DNA of 64,000 bases from Clostridium akagii DSM 12554 (GTDB taxonomy: Bacteria > Bacillota > Clostridia > Clostridiales > Clostridiaceae). Position numbers and translations under genes: made by a program. The notes under the pieces are model-generated. The model had not been told where the DNA came from and did no database searches. It saw nothing but the letters and a program-made list of their open reading frames with translations. Positions 24,823 through 34,530 of this stretch are shown piece after piece; positions within the stretch are counted from its first letter, which is position 1; each line of letters opens with the position of its first letter. The stretch is taken from assembly GCF_000686725.1 (NCBI RefSeq), contig NZ_JMLK01000018.1, forward strand, positions 18,691 to 82,690, given 5' to 3'.

Positions 24823-26148
24823 ATGAGTACAGGAAATTATAATTACGCAGATGCTTTTGCTAAGTCAATATTGTTTTATGAAGCTAATTGGTGTGGAAAA
24901 GATGCTGGAAACAATAGGTTACCATGGCGGGGAGCATGTCATGTAAATGATGGTGCAGATGCTAACATTGATCTTACAGGAGGTTTCCATGATGCAGGAG
25001 ATCATGTTAAATTTGGACTACCTCAAGCTTATTCAGCATCTACTCTTGGCTGGGCTTATTATGAATTTAAAGACACATTTGTTAAAAAAGGACAAGATAA
25101 ATATATGCTAAATGTACTAAAGCATTTCACCGATTATTTTCTAAAATGTTACGCTAATACGACTACATGTTACTATCAGTGCGGAGACGGAAATACAGAC
25201 CATGCATATTGGGGACCACCAGAGCTTCAAACAACATCACGTCCAACATTGTATGTAGCAAATACAGGAGCACCAGCTTCTGATGTGTGCGGTGATATAT
25301 CGGCTGCACTTTCACTTATGTATCTTAATTATAAGGATGTAGATTTAAATTATGCAAACCAATGCATTGTGGCAGCTAAGAATCTTTATAATTATGCTAA
25401 AAACTATAAAGGACTTAGTCAAAGTGGTGGATTTTACACATCTTCAGGTTACTGGGATGAACTGGCATGGGCTGGCATATGGCTTTATGTTGTTACCAAT
25501 AATAATAGTTACATGGATGATATTAATTCTTTTATGTCTTCAAAGGGCATAAATCAATATTATCAATATCATTGGACACATTGTTGGGATGATGTACTTG
25601 GCGGTGTATTTTTAAAGCTTGCCCAGATTTCAGCCAATGATATTTATAAAACAATAATAGAAGAAAATCTTAATTATTGGATAAACAGTGTTACCACAAC
25701 ACCAGGCGGATTAAAGTACATTAATTCTTGGGGAACACTAAGATATACTGCAGCCGAATGTATGCTTGCTGAGGTATACTATAAAACTTCAAATAATCCT
25801 AAGTACCTAAATTTTGCTAAAGGACAAATTGATTATATGCTTGGTAGCAATCCTATGAATATGTCCTATGAAGTTGGTTTTGGAGATAAATATCCTATGT
25901 TCCCACACCATAGGGCCGCTAGTGGATGGTCTCAGATTGAAACCGATGGTCAACCTGAAAAACACATATTATACGGAGGGCTTGTTGGTGGACCAGATCA
26001 AAGCGACAATTATAAGGACAATATAGAAGACTACCAACATTCTGAGGTAGCCATTGACTATAATTCTGGCTTTGTTGGAGCTTTAGCTGGCATGACTGAA
26101 TATTATGGTCAAAATCAGGTACCAGAAAATATATCAGAATTAATATGA
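24823..26148 (+). CDS. GH9 cellulase (endoglucanase) without signal peptide
   Basis: 441 aa from ATG 24823, directly behind AAAGGGGTGGGG. An in-frame stop at 24793 leaves no room for a leader: the protein begins MSTGNYNYADAFAKSILFYE, which is the first helix of the catalytic domain. Asp57 and Asp60 in GGFHDAGDHVKFG are the base region, HHRAASG the conserved His loop, and Glu408 in HSEVAIDYNSGFVGALAG the acid. No Ig-like domain, CBM or dockerin. Catalysis should be intact. Secreted clostridial GH9 enzymes normally carry Sec leaders, so export must be by another route, lysis, or not at all. It is followed by GH48 after 55 nt, in the usual synergistic pairing. Confidence 0.93.
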   Translation: MSTGNYNYADAFAKSILFYEANWCGKDAGNNRLPWRGACHVNDGADANIDLTGGFHDAGDHVKFGLPQAYSASTLGWAYYEFKDTFVKKGQDKYMLNVLKHFTDYFLKCYANTTTCYYQCGDGNTDHAYWGPPELQTTSRPTLYVANTGAPASDVCGDISAALSLMYLNYKDVDLNYANQCIVAAKNLYNYAKNYKGLSQSGGFYTSSGYWDELAWAGIWLYVVTNNNSYMDDINSFMSSKGINQYYQYHWTHCWDDVLGGVFLKLAQISANDIYKTIIEENLNYWINSVTTTPGGLKYINSWGTLRYTAAECMLAEVYYKTSNNPKYLNFAKGQIDYMLGSNPMNMSYEVGFGDKYPMFPHHRAASGWSQIETDGQPEKHILYGGLVGGPDQSDNYKDNIEDYQHSEVAIDYNSGFVGALAGMTEYYGQNQVPENISELI

Positions 26149-26203
26149 ATATGGTTTAGAACTTAAAGTTCTTTTATCATAAAAAATGAAAGGAAGTATT
26201 ATT

Positions 26204-28909
26204 ATGAAAAAATCAGTTACTAATTCAGTTACAGGTGTTTATCAAGGGAGATTCAATGAACTTTACAGCAAATTGCATGATGCAACAAATGGTTACTTTA
26301 GTTCAAAAGGGATACCTTACCATTCTGCTGAGACACTTATGTGTGAAGCTCCAGATTATGGGCATGAAACAACTAGTGAAGCATTGAGCTATTATCTATG
26401 GCTTGAAGCTATGCATGGTAGATTTACTGGTGACTTTTCAACTATTGGAGCAGTATGGAATACAATGGAGCAATACATGATTCCAACTGACGCAGATCAA
26501 CCAGGCAATTCAGGTTATAATTCAAGCAAACCAGCTACCTATGCTGGTGAATATGAGTTGCCAGATGACTATCCAAGCCAGCTTATGACTTCTGTTCAAG
26601 TTGGAAAAGATCCCATCAGTCAGGATCTTAATACTGCATACAATACGAGTAATTTATATGGAATGCATTGGCTCTTAGATGTGGACAATTGGTATGGGTT
26701 TGGAAGTAGGGGCGATGGAACAACTTCACCATCATACATTAATACATTTCAAAGAGGAAAACAGGAATCTGTGTTTGAAACTGTTCCACAACCATCTTGG
26801 GAAGCTTTTAAATGGGGAGGACCTAATGGCTATTTAGATTTGTTTACGAAAGATAATAGCTATTCAAAGCAGTGGAGGTATACAAATGCACCTGATGCAG
26901 ATGCTCGTTGTGTACAAGCTATGTATTTGGCAGATACTTGGGCAAAAGCACAAGGAAGTGATGTTTCAACTTATGTTCAAAAAGCTTCAAAGATGGGAGA
27001 TTATTTAAGATATTCTTTCTTTGATAAATACTTTAAGCAAATAGGTTCACAGGATGTAAATAATGCTGGGACAGGCTATGATGCTTCACATTATTTGTTA
27101 TCTTGGTATTATGCTTGGGGCGGTGGAGTTGCAGCTAATTGGGCATGGAGAATAGGTTGCAGCCATAGCCACTTTGGATATCAAAATCCTATGGCAGCAT
27201 GGATACTTTCAAATAATGCAGATTTTAAACCAAAATCACAAAATGGAGCAACAGACTGGGGCAAGAGCCTTACACGCCAAATTGAATTTTACCAATGGCT
27301 TCAATCAGATGAAGGTGCTATTGCTGGTGGAGCTACTAATTCATACAATGGAAGATATGAAAAATATCCTGCTGGAACGGCTACTTTTTATGGAATGGCT
27401 TATCAAGAAAATCCAGTATATGCTGATCCTGGTAGCAATACTTGGTTTGGTTTTCAAGCTTGGTCTATGCAGCGTGTAGCTGAATATTATTATAATTCAG
27501 GTGATGTAAAGGCTAAAAATATCTTAGATAAATGGATTGTCTGGATAAAAACTCAAGTTACATTTAATAGTGATGGAACATTCAAAATACCATCCACACT
27601 AGCTTGGACAGGTCAACCAGATACATGGACTGGCACCTATACTGGAAACTCAAATTTGCATGTAGATGTAACTGTATATAGCACAGACCTTGGACCAGCA
27701 GCTTCACTGGCAAATGCATTATCTTATTATAGTGCAGCAACGAAAAAATGGACCCCAGCAAAATATGACGATGCATCAAGAGTTTTGGCACAAAAATTAT
27801 TAGATAGTATGTGGACATCTTATGTTGATGAAAAAGGTCTATCTGTTGAAGAGCCAAGATCAGATTATCATCGTATTTTTGATCAAGAAGTCTATATTCC
27901 AAGTACTTTTTCTGGAAAAATGCCAGATGGTGATGCCATTAAGCCAGGAGTAAAATTTATTGATATAAGGAGCCAATATAAGAAAGATCCAGATTTTGAA
28001 AAAGTTCAAACAGCATATAATTCAGGTGTAGCTCCAGTATTTAATTATCACCGCTTTTGGGCTCAATGCGAAATAGCTATAGCTAATGGAACTTATGGGA
28101 TATTATTTGATAATTCTCCACTGCCAAGTAGTCAAATAGCTGTAAGTATAACGGCACCACTGGATGGACAATCCTTTGATGATAGTACAAGCTATAGCCC
28201 AGTAGTTTTGAATGCTACGGCAACTGAGGATGGTGGAAGTATAACAAAAGTCGACTTTTTTGTTAATGGCACTAAGGTTGGGGAGAGTACTACTGCACCA
28301 TATAGCTTTTCATGGATACCATCTGGTTATGCCACTAGTTCCAGTGGAGTAGATAGCTTTGCCATAACTGCAAAAGCCACTGATAGTTCTGGAGTAGTAG
28401 GCACTTCAAGTGCAATAAACATCAAGGTTAAATTGCCAATAAAACCGGTTCCAGTAGGGAATTTACAGGTTGCTGCATATAATAGCAATACTCAAGCTAC
28501 TGTGAACACTATAAGTCCAAAGATAGAGATAACAAATAACGGAACAACTTCAATTAGTTTGTCAGATGTTACTCTAAGATATTACTTTACTGATGATGGA
28601 TCTCAAAATCAAAGTTTTTGGTGTGATTGGGCAACAGCAGGTTCTAGTAGTGTCACTGGAAATTTCGTAAAACTTTCCCCAGCAGCTACTAATGCTGACT
28701 ATTACTTAGAGATTGGATTTTTAACCTCAGCAGGTACTTTAGCACAAGGAGCTAGTTTTGAATTAGCTTCAAGATTTGCTAAAAATGATTGGTCAAACTT
28801 CAATCAAAGTAATGATTACTCTTTTGACTCTGTTTCATCAAGCTATGCAGTTACAAATAAAATAACTTCATATATTGGTGGCAAGTTGATTAGTGGAGTG
28901 GAACCATAA
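26204..28909 (+). CDS. GH48 cellobiohydrolase with Ig-like and CBM3 domains, no signal peptide
   Basis: 901 aa from ATG 26204 with SD GAAAGGAAG. The N-terminus [20 protein letters not shown] has no hydrophobic core and runs straight into the GH48 domain (about residues 12-645; [20 protein letters not shown] contains the acid Glu region). Residues about 645-745 form a bacterial Ig-like domain ([33 protein letters not shown]). Residues about 755-900 are a CBM3 ([49 protein letters not shown]). A cellulose-binding module only makes sense outside the cell, so the protein must leave it despite lacking a leader. No dockerin. GH48 is the key processive exo-cellulase of clostridia. Confidence 0.94.
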   Translation: MKKSVTNSVTGVYQGRFNELYSKLHDATNGYFSSKGIPYHSAETLMCEAPDYGHETTSEALSYYLWLEAMHGRFTGDFSTIGAVWNTMEQYMIPTDADQPGNSGYNSSKPATYAGEYELPDDYPSQLMTSVQVGKDPISQDLNTAYNTSNLYGMHWLLDVDNWYGFGSRGDGTTSPSYINTFQRGKQESVFETVPQPSWEAFKWGGPNGYLDLFTKDNSYSKQWRYTNAPDADARCVQAMYLADTWAKAQGSDVSTYVQKASKMGDYLRYSFFDKYFKQIGSQDVNNAGTGYDASHYLLSWYYAWGGGVAANWAWRIGCSHSHFGYQNPMAAWILSNNADFKPKSQNGATDWGKSLTRQIEFYQWLQSDEGAIAGGATNSYNGRYEKYPAGTATFYGMAYQENPVYADPGSNTWFGFQAWSMQRVAEYYYNSGDVKAKNILDKWIVWIKTQVTFNSDGTFKIPSTLAWTGQPDTWTGTYTGNSNLHVDVTVYSTDLGPAASLANALSYYSAATKKWTPAKYDDASRVLAQKLLDSMWTSYVDEKGLSVEEPRSDYHRIFDQEVYIPSTFSGKMPDGDAIKPGVKFIDIRSQYKKDPDFEKVQTAYNSGVAPVFNYHRFWAQCEIAIANGTYGILFDNSPLPSSQIAVSITAPLDGQSFDDSTSYSPVVLNATATEDGGSITKVDFFVNGTKVGESTTAPYSFSWIPSGYATSSSGVDSFAITAKATDSSGVVGTSSAINIKVKLPIKPVPVGNLQVAAYNSNTQATVNTISPKIEITNNGTTSISLSDVTLRYYFTDDGSQNQSFWCDWATAGSSSVTGNFVKLSPAATNADYYLEIGFLTSAGTLAQGASFELASRFAKNDWSNFNQSNDYSFDSVSSSYAVTNKITSYIGGKLISGVEP

Positions 28910-28927
28910 AATTATATTATAAGACGT

Positions 28928-28966
28928 AAAATAGCATATGGATGATTCCATGTGCTATTTTTCTTT
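28928..28966 (+). terminator. Rho-independent terminator after GH48
   Basis: AAATAGCATATGGA pairs with TCCATGTGCTATTTT around TGAT, followed by T-rich sequence (one G-T pair). It closes the cellulase operon. Confidence 0.85.
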
Positions 28967-29131
28967 TGAGGCAGTATCACATAGCCATGAAATTAAATGA
29001 ATATATAAATCAAAATAACTCAATTAATCTAATGATTTAAATGAAGAAAAATATTGAATTAATGCATAGTTTTAGAGCGTAATTTGGAGTATAATGGGAT
29101 AAATTAAGAATATTATGCTATAGGTAATAAC

Positions 29132-29470
29132 GGAAATAAGAAGAAAGTTACGTTTGAAGAAGTAGAAAAAACAATAAAAGAGTTATAAGCAAAAGGATCA
29201 ATAAATAGGAAGTGGTATAAACAATCATTTCCCAAGAGAGCAAGTAGCAAAACATGCAATTTCACCAGTATAGGTGGTGTACTTGAAGTATTAGGATATG
29301 TTCAGTACAATCGCAAACAGTATACAAAGTTAGAAAAATAGTATTTTAATAATGCAAAAGTATTGATAGAATTGTTCAATAACGAATATCAAAATACATG
29401 CATTTCAGATACTAAAAAAATAGACTTTATTTTATGGCAAATAAGGTTAAACTCTCACTTACTTATTTAA
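29132..29470 (+). pseudogene. Decayed gene with two in-frame stops
   Basis: One frame keeps protein-like composition over 113 codons (GNKKKVTFEEVEKTIKEL; AKGSINRKWYKQSFPKRASS; IGGVLEVLGYVQYNRKQYT) interrupted by TAA at 29186 and TAG at 29339. I cannot name the family. The rest of the 28970-29603 gap shows nothing clear. Confidence 0.4.
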
Positions 29471-29603
29471 ATATCCATTATCCATATACTGATTAGGCTA
29501 ATAATAGCCAGTTTGTAAATTTGTAATCATGAAAGTTATCTGATGAAATGCTCAAACTTTTGGCAATAACAATTGGTTATATAAACTACAAGGGGGAATC
29601 GTT

Positions 29604-30287
29604 ATGAATTATGAGTTGATTTTACTTGATGCTGATGGTACATTATTTGATTATGATATGGCAGAAGCAAATGCACTAGAAAAAGCCTTCAATTATTTTA
29701 ATATCAAATATGTGGAAGAGGTTGAGCTGGAAAAATATAGAATGATAAATAAACAAATATGGGCTGATTATGAGAATGATAAGATTGGCTTTGAGGATTT
29801 AAGAATTGAAAGATTCAGAAGATTATTTCAAAATGATGAAGAAAAAGTTGATTATAATGAGTTTAGTAAAATATATCTTTCTTTACTTGCAGGAGGCACT
29901 TATTTGAAAGATGGTGCGGAGGAGGTATGCAAGTATCTTTTTACTAAATACAAAATCGCTATTTTGACCAATGGATTTAAAGATGTTCAGATTTCAAGAA
30001 TTGAAAATTCGCCACTGAATAAATATATTCACCAAATAATAGTATCAGAAGAAACTGGATATAAAAAGCCTGATATAGGAATTTTCAATTATGCCTTTAA
30101 TAAAATTGGACATGCTAATAAAGGGACAACTTTAATTGTTGGAGATTCTTTAACTTCTGATATTCAAGGTGGAATAAATTATAAAATTTCCACCTGTTGG
30201 TATAATTCAATAGGAGAAGAAAATAAAACTGGGTTAAAACCAGATTATGAGATTAAAGATTTAAAGGAATTATTTAAATTACTTTAA
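29604..30287 (+). CDS. HAD-family phosphatase, YjjG/YfnB-like
   Basis: 227 aa, SD AAGGGGGAA. HAD motif I LLDADGTLFD puts the nucleophile Asp at 9 and acid Asp at 11; motif II is ILTNGFKD; motif III is the Lys in GYKKPDIGIF; motif IV is VGDSLTSDIQGG. The all-helical C1 cap lies at about residues 17-90. The closest named relatives I recall are pyrimidine 5'-nucleotidases (YjjG), which clear non-canonical nucleotides. Single gene with its own ribosome site; downstream is a truncated acetyltransferase remnant. Confidence 0.88.
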   Translation: MNYELILLDADGTLFDYDMAEANALEKAFNYFNIKYVEEVELEKYRMINKQIWADYENDKIGFEDLRIERFRRLFQNDEEKVDYNEFSKIYLSLLAGGTYLKDGAEEVCKYLFTKYKIAILTNGFKDVQISRIENSPLNKYIHQIIVSEETGYKKPDIGIFNYAFNKIGHANKGTTLIVGDSLTSDIQGGINYKISTCWYNSIGEENKTGLKPDYEIKDLKELFKLL

Positions 30288-30338
30288 AATATATCTAAGA
30301 TAACATACAAATTTGTTGAGAAAACAGAGGTGAAACAA

Positions 30339-30464
30339 ATGGAGAATTTAAAAATCATCGAAAAATTACCCAATATTGCTCAATACATTAAATTGAGAAA
30401 AATGGTAGGTTGGGGAACTGTAGATATAGAAACAGCTAGAAGAGGGATTAATTATGGTATTTAA
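30339..30464 (+). pseudogene. N-terminal remnant of a GNAT acetyltransferase
   Basis: GAGGTGAAACAA is followed by ATG 30339 and 41 codons (MENLKIIEKLPNIAQYIKLR, then KMVGWGTVDIETARRGINYG). This matches the start of GNAT proteins (YxxLRxxVGW...A...L), but the frame stops before any acetyl-CoA site. Confidence 0.5.
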
Positions 30465-30498
30465 ATAATTATAAAGATTATATGAAAGAAGGGTTTTT

Positions 30499-31104
30499 AT
30501 GTATAATTGTGCGTTATGTTCTATTCATGCTTGTAATAAAAAAGAACTGGACAAAGCACCTAAAAATTGTCCAAGTCTTGATGATAAAATGAAAAAAATT
30601 AAAGAAGTTTATAAAGATGAAGAAAATTTTAAAATTGCTAAAGCATCAGCATTAGTTGTGAGTGATGGATATGGTGAGAAGACGAGATTAGAAGAAACAA
30701 TAGATTTTGCTAAAAGATGTCAGTATAAAAATATAGGAATTGCATTTTGTGTTGGGTTATCTAATGAAGCTAAGATTTTAAGTAAAGTTCTTAGTTATAA
30801 TGGATTTACTGTAAATTCTGTAATTTGTAAAAATGGAGGTATATCAAAAGATTTTATTGATGTAGATTCAAATGTACCAATGTGTAATCCAATAGGGCAA
30901 GCGGATTTTTTAAATGAAGCTAAAACAGATTTAAATATTGTTTTGGGCTTATGTGTTGGACATGATTCTTTGTTTATAAAATATTCAGAAGCTCCAATAA
31001 CAGTTTTTGCAGTAAAAGATAGAGTTTTAGCACATAATCCATTAGGAGCAATATATCAGGCAGACTCTTACTATAAAGACAAGCTATTTCCTAAAAAGAA
31101 ATAA
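30499..31104 (+). CDS. DUF1847 family protein, cysteine-rich
   Basis: 201 aa, SD AGAAGGG. The N-terminus MYNCALCSIHACNKK with CPSL at residue 24 is the metal-binding-like Cys cluster of DUF1847. Central motifs RLEETIDFAKRCQYKNIGIAFC and LGLCVGHDSLFIKYSEAP, and the end DRVLAHNPLGAIY, are characteristic. The function is not established; the Cys pattern suggests Fe-S or zinc binding. Common as a single gene in anaerobic Firmicutes. Confidence 0.85.
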   Translation: MYNCALCSIHACNKKELDKAPKNCPSLDDKMKKIKEVYKDEENFKIAKASALVVSDGYGEKTRLEETIDFAKRCQYKNIGIAFCVGLSNEAKILSKVLSYNGFTVNSVICKNGGISKDFIDVDSNVPMCNPIGQADFLNEAKTDLNIVLGLCVGHDSLFIKYSEAPITVFAVKDRVLAHNPLGAIYQADSYYKDKLFPKKK

Positions 31105-31173
31105 TGATATTTTTGTAATAAAACAATTAATGTATATCTATCTATTATAGTAATTTGTAGAGGAGGTCAACAA

Positions 31174-31752
31174 GTGAATAATGATAGAAACTGGACAGTT
31201 TTATTTATTGGTGGGGCTTCAGGAATAGGAAAATCAAGCATAGCTTATGAAATCGCTCGATTCTATGGTGTGAATGTGTTGGAAGTAGATGATGTTCACA
31301 TATCCGTAAAAACAGTTACAACAAAGGAAAGCTTTCCTGCAATACACTATTGGAATACTAGTGTAAATTGGGAAAATATCGGAATCGATGGCAATGTAAA
31401 CTGGTTGATTGATGTAAGCAAAGAAATGATTCCAATATTGCAAGAGCTTGTAAACAGGCATATTGAAGATAAATTACCTATTATTATTGAAGGCGATTTT
31501 ATTTATCCCGAATTTACAATGTCTTTCGATAATCCAGAGGTAAAATCTATTTTTGTGAATGAATCAGACATAAATCAAATATTGAAGAATTATTTGTCAC
31601 GAGAAGGTGGAGATTTACAACATTATAGAGCAGAAATAAGCATTGCATATGGAAAGTGGATAGCAGATACTTGTAATCAGAATGGTATTAGAGTGATTGA
31701 ATCAAGACCTTGGGATACTGTTTTAAAGAGAGCCGTAAAAAGTTTATTGTGA
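31174..31752 (+). CDS. P-loop kinase-like protein
   Basis: 192 aa, GTG start with GAGGAGG upstream. Walker A is GGASGIGKSS (about residues 13-22), VLEVDDVHISVKT follows the first helix, and IIIEGDFIYPEF resembles a Walker B/lid region. It looks like small 2-phosphoglycerate-kinase- or zeta-like ATP-dependent kinases. Substrate unknown. Surrounded by unrelated single genes, so context does not help. Confidence 0.7.
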   Translation: MNNDRNWTVLFIGGASGIGKSSIAYEIARFYGVNVLEVDDVHISVKTVTTKESFPAIHYWNTSVNWENIGIDGNVNWLIDVSKEMIPILQELVNRHIEDKLPIIIEGDFIYPEFTMSFDNPEVKSIFVNESDINQILKNYLSREGGDLQHYRAEISIAYGKWIADTCNQNGIRVIESRPWDTVLKRAVKSLL

Positions 31753-31890
31753 TGCAGATGAATTTAATTAACTTTATCGCTATATAATAGATGCAGCAAT
31801 TTGTCAATAGCTTCTTTAATGTTTATTGTATAAAGTACTCAATTTGCATATAATAATCTTAAAATCTTGGTTGAAATCGAGGAAAGAAAT

Positions 31891-32709
31891 ATGGATAGAT
31901 TATTATTTGGCATATCAGGTTTGCCAATAGGTGATGGATCAAGGCGATTTGATTATGCTTCTGGTATTGAATATATAAAATCAATAGGACTTGATGCAAT
32001 GGAACTTCTTTTTGTGAGAAATGTAAATGTAACAGATAAAAACAAACATATAATACTAAAAACTAAATTAGATAATGAATTTTATTTGTCGGCCCACGGA
32101 TCTCACTATATAAATTTAAATGCTGATGAAACTGAGAAGCAAGAACAATCACTGGAAAGAATAATAAAGGCAGTGGAGGGATTATCAAAAGTTGAGGGGA
32201 GAAGTTTAATATTTCATCTAGGTTTCTATTTAAAAGATTCAAAGAAAGATGCGTATAATACTATAAAAAAGAACCTATTGAAACTTCCATATAAGGGTAT
32301 AGATTATAGGCTTGAAACTACCGGGAAAGGTACACAATTTGGTACGCTTGAGGAATTGGTGTCACTCTGCCAAGAGGTAGAATCATGTAAGTTGTGTATT
32401 GATTTCTCTCATATACATGCAAGAGGAAATGGTAGTTTGAAGGGTTATGATGAATTTACGAAAATACTAGAATACGTGCTTAATAATCTGGGCAGAGTCG
32501 CCCTGGACGATCTACATATTCACATTGGGGGAATAAATTATAATGAGAAAGGTGAGAAAAACCATCTTTCTTTATTAGAAAGTGACTTCAATTATATAGA
32601 ATGCTTAAAGGCTATAAAGGATTTTAACGTTAAAGGATGTATAATTTTAGAAGGCCCTCTAGTAGAAAAAGATGCATTACTATTGAAGAATACTTATGAG
32701 CAAATATAA
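31891..32709 (+). CDS. Endonuclease IV-like TIM-barrel protein
   Basis: 272 aa from ATG 31891, which has GAGGAAAG nearby; an upstream in-frame TTG is less likely. The metal ligand series of AP endonuclease 2 enzymes can be followed: HGSHYINLNA, IFHLGFYL, RLETTGKGTQFGTLEEL, CIDFSHIHARGNG, DDLHIHIGGINYNEKGEKNH, and IILEGPL. This fits an endonuclease IV type three-metal site that cuts abasic sites in DNA. It is slightly shorter than Nfo and could instead be a sugar isomerase-like relative, but the DFSHxHA and NHL-type motifs favour DNA repair. Confidence 0.8.
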   Translation: MDRLLFGISGLPIGDGSRRFDYASGIEYIKSIGLDAMELLFVRNVNVTDKNKHIILKTKLDNEFYLSAHGSHYINLNADETEKQEQSLERIIKAVEGLSKVEGRSLIFHLGFYLKDSKKDAYNTIKKNLLKLPYKGIDYRLETTGKGTQFGTLEELVSLCQEVESCKLCIDFSHIHARGNGSLKGYDEFTKILEYVLNNLGRVALDDLHIHIGGINYNEKGEKNHLSLLESDFNYIECLKAIKDFNVKGCIILEGPLVEKDALLLKNTYEQI

Positions 32710-32985
32710 ACTGCGCATATAATGTTAACATATACTCACCACTGCATCTTTCCAACCCGATATTTATTGATTTTATAAGTTTTAAATCTACTTTGGAAAA
32801 GCCATTATCTGTTATAATTATTGATATAATTAGGATAAAACAAGCATGCAATGTATTAAAAAAAATTCATGACTAATATAAAGAATTTAAGAAATTAGCA
32901 CTTAAACGTTAGAATCATATAACTTTCATAGTTGGTGAAAATTAATTATTGTATTGCAAATAATATTGAGCTTAAGGAGGCACGC

Positions 32986-33408
32986 ATGAAGAATTTTGGA
33001 ATGTCAATGTTATGGTTTTGGACTTGCTATTTTATAGTTACAATTATTGGAGTTATACACACAGTATTTAATATTTATGTGTTAAAAATGAGTCGGATGG
33101 ACGAAAAAAGCATGGGTGATGGATATGAAAAAACAAAACCTTGGCACCCACTTTATAATATTATTCTTTTTTCCGTATTCGGTTGGTTATATATGCGAGG
33201 TTTATCTGCGCCAAGTTTTGAAGATGCTCTTATTACTGGTGCAATATGGGCAGGACTCTGTATTGTATTTGATGTTTTTGGTTGGGTGATAATTAAGCAT
33301 CCTTGGAGTCTTTCTTTCAAAGAATTCTACATTGATTATCAGCCATGGATTACACTTATCTATCTAGCAATTTTTGTTGGTCCAGTAATTGGATATTTTT
33401 TTGCATAA
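32986..33408 (+). CDS. Small integral membrane protein
   Basis: 140 aa from ATG 32986, directly after AAGGAGG; the longer frame from 32932 has no ribosome site. Four hydrophobic segments: about 4-27 (MSMLWFWTCYFIVTIIGVIH), 57-72, 80-100 and 118-139 (ITLIYLAIFVGPVIGYFFA). WHPLYN and a loop with HPWSLSFKEFYIDYQPW lie between. No family named with confidence. Confidence 0.7.
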   Translation: MKNFGMSMLWFWTCYFIVTIIGVIHTVFNIYVLKMSRMDEKSMGDGYEKTKPWHPLYNIILFSVFGWLYMRGLSAPSFEDALITGAIWAGLCIVFDVFGWVIIKHPWSLSFKEFYIDYQPWITLIYLAIFVGPVIGYFFA

Positions 33409-33456
33409 TATTATCATTAGGAAGATATACATTTAAGATAACTAGGGGGTAAAATC

Positions 33457-34365
33457 ATGACAAAAAAATATAATTTATACCAAATAGACTCATTCACAAA
33501 GGAAAAATTTGTTGGGAATCCAGCCGGAGTTATAACAAATGCTGATGGGTTAACTTCAGAGGAAATGCAGAAAATAGCTAGGGAACTTAATAATTCTGAA
33601 ACAGCTTTTATCTTTACTTCAAATAATAATGAGTATGATGTTCATACAAGATTCTTCACGCCAACAAATGAAGTACCAATTTGCGGACATGCAACTATTG
33701 CTGCTTACTATGCTTATGCTATTGAAAATGAACTTAACACTTCAAAAATTTATCATAAGACAGGTGCAGGCGTTTTGCCTGTTAATATAGTGAAAGAAAA
33801 TAAAGATTACAAAATTACTATGACGCAAGGCAAAATTGAATTTGGCGATATTATTGAAGGGATAAACAGGAATACCCTTTTATCATCAATGAATATAAGT
33901 GATGAAGATTTATTAGAAAGTTATCCAATTCAGGTAGTTTCAACAGGTCATTCTAAGGTTATGATTGGTATAAAAAACATTGCAATATTAAATAAAATAA
34001 AACCTAATTACGATGCTCTTTCTAAATTGAGCAATATTATTAAATGTAATGGATATTATGTTTTTACAGTGGATTCCGAGGATAGTGATGTTTTGGTTCA
34101 CGGTAGAATGTTCGCTCCGGCTATAGGTATCAATGAAGATCCTGTAACTGGAAATGCCAACGGTCCGTTGGGCGCATATTTGATTCACCATAAATTGATC
34201 AATCATGATAATTATATATTTTTATTTAAAGCTAAACAAGGTGAGGCTATAAAACGTTCGGGTATTATTGAAGTCGAGGTAATTATAGAAAATAATGAAC
34301 CTATGGAGGTTAAAATTTCAGGAAATGCTGTAATAGTATTTAAATCTGAATTATTATTTAAATAA
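33457..34365 (+). CDS. PhzF-family isomerase-like protein
   Basis: 302 aa with SD CTAGGGGG. The two-lobed diaminopimelate-epimerase-like fold is shown by YQIDSFTKEKFVGNPAGV, the catalytic Glu in ELNNSETAFIF (about residue 48), RFFTPTNEVPICGHATIAA, and the second-lobe NEDPVTGNANGPLGAYLIHH. PhzF isomerises a phenazine precursor; most relatives, like this one, have unknown substrates. No phenazine genes are nearby. Confidence 0.9.
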   Translation: MTKKYNLYQIDSFTKEKFVGNPAGVITNADGLTSEEMQKIARELNNSETAFIFTSNNNEYDVHTRFFTPTNEVPICGHATIAAYYAYAIENELNTSKIYHKTGAGVLPVNIVKENKDYKITMTQGKIEFGDIIEGINRNTLLSSMNISDEDLLESYPIQVVSTGHSKVMIGIKNIAILNKIKPNYDALSKLSNIIKCNGYYVFTVDSEDSDVLVHGRMFAPAIGINEDPVTGNANGPLGAYLIHHKLINHDNYIFLFKAKQGEAIKRSGIIEVEVIIENNEPMEVKISGNAVIVFKSELLFK

Positions 34366-34530
34366 TTGGCGGTTGTGAATTAATCTTATTAGGTATATAA
34401 AAAAATTATTATTTAATTATTTGGTTTTTAATTATAGATAAATTAATTTATGAAGCGACAAAATAGTGAAAATGCGTTATAAAAATGTTTATAATAACCG
34501 AATAAATCGGAAATTATCGAGGTAATGATA

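Noticed and set aside
26186..26203. Upstream ATG of GH48 giving [10 protein letters not shown] as a possible leader
   Set aside because: The extra residues overlap the ribosome site and still contain no hydrophobic core.
12422..28909. Cellulosome components
   Set aside because: None of the four glycoside hydrolases has a dockerin repeat, and no cohesin or scaffoldin is present.
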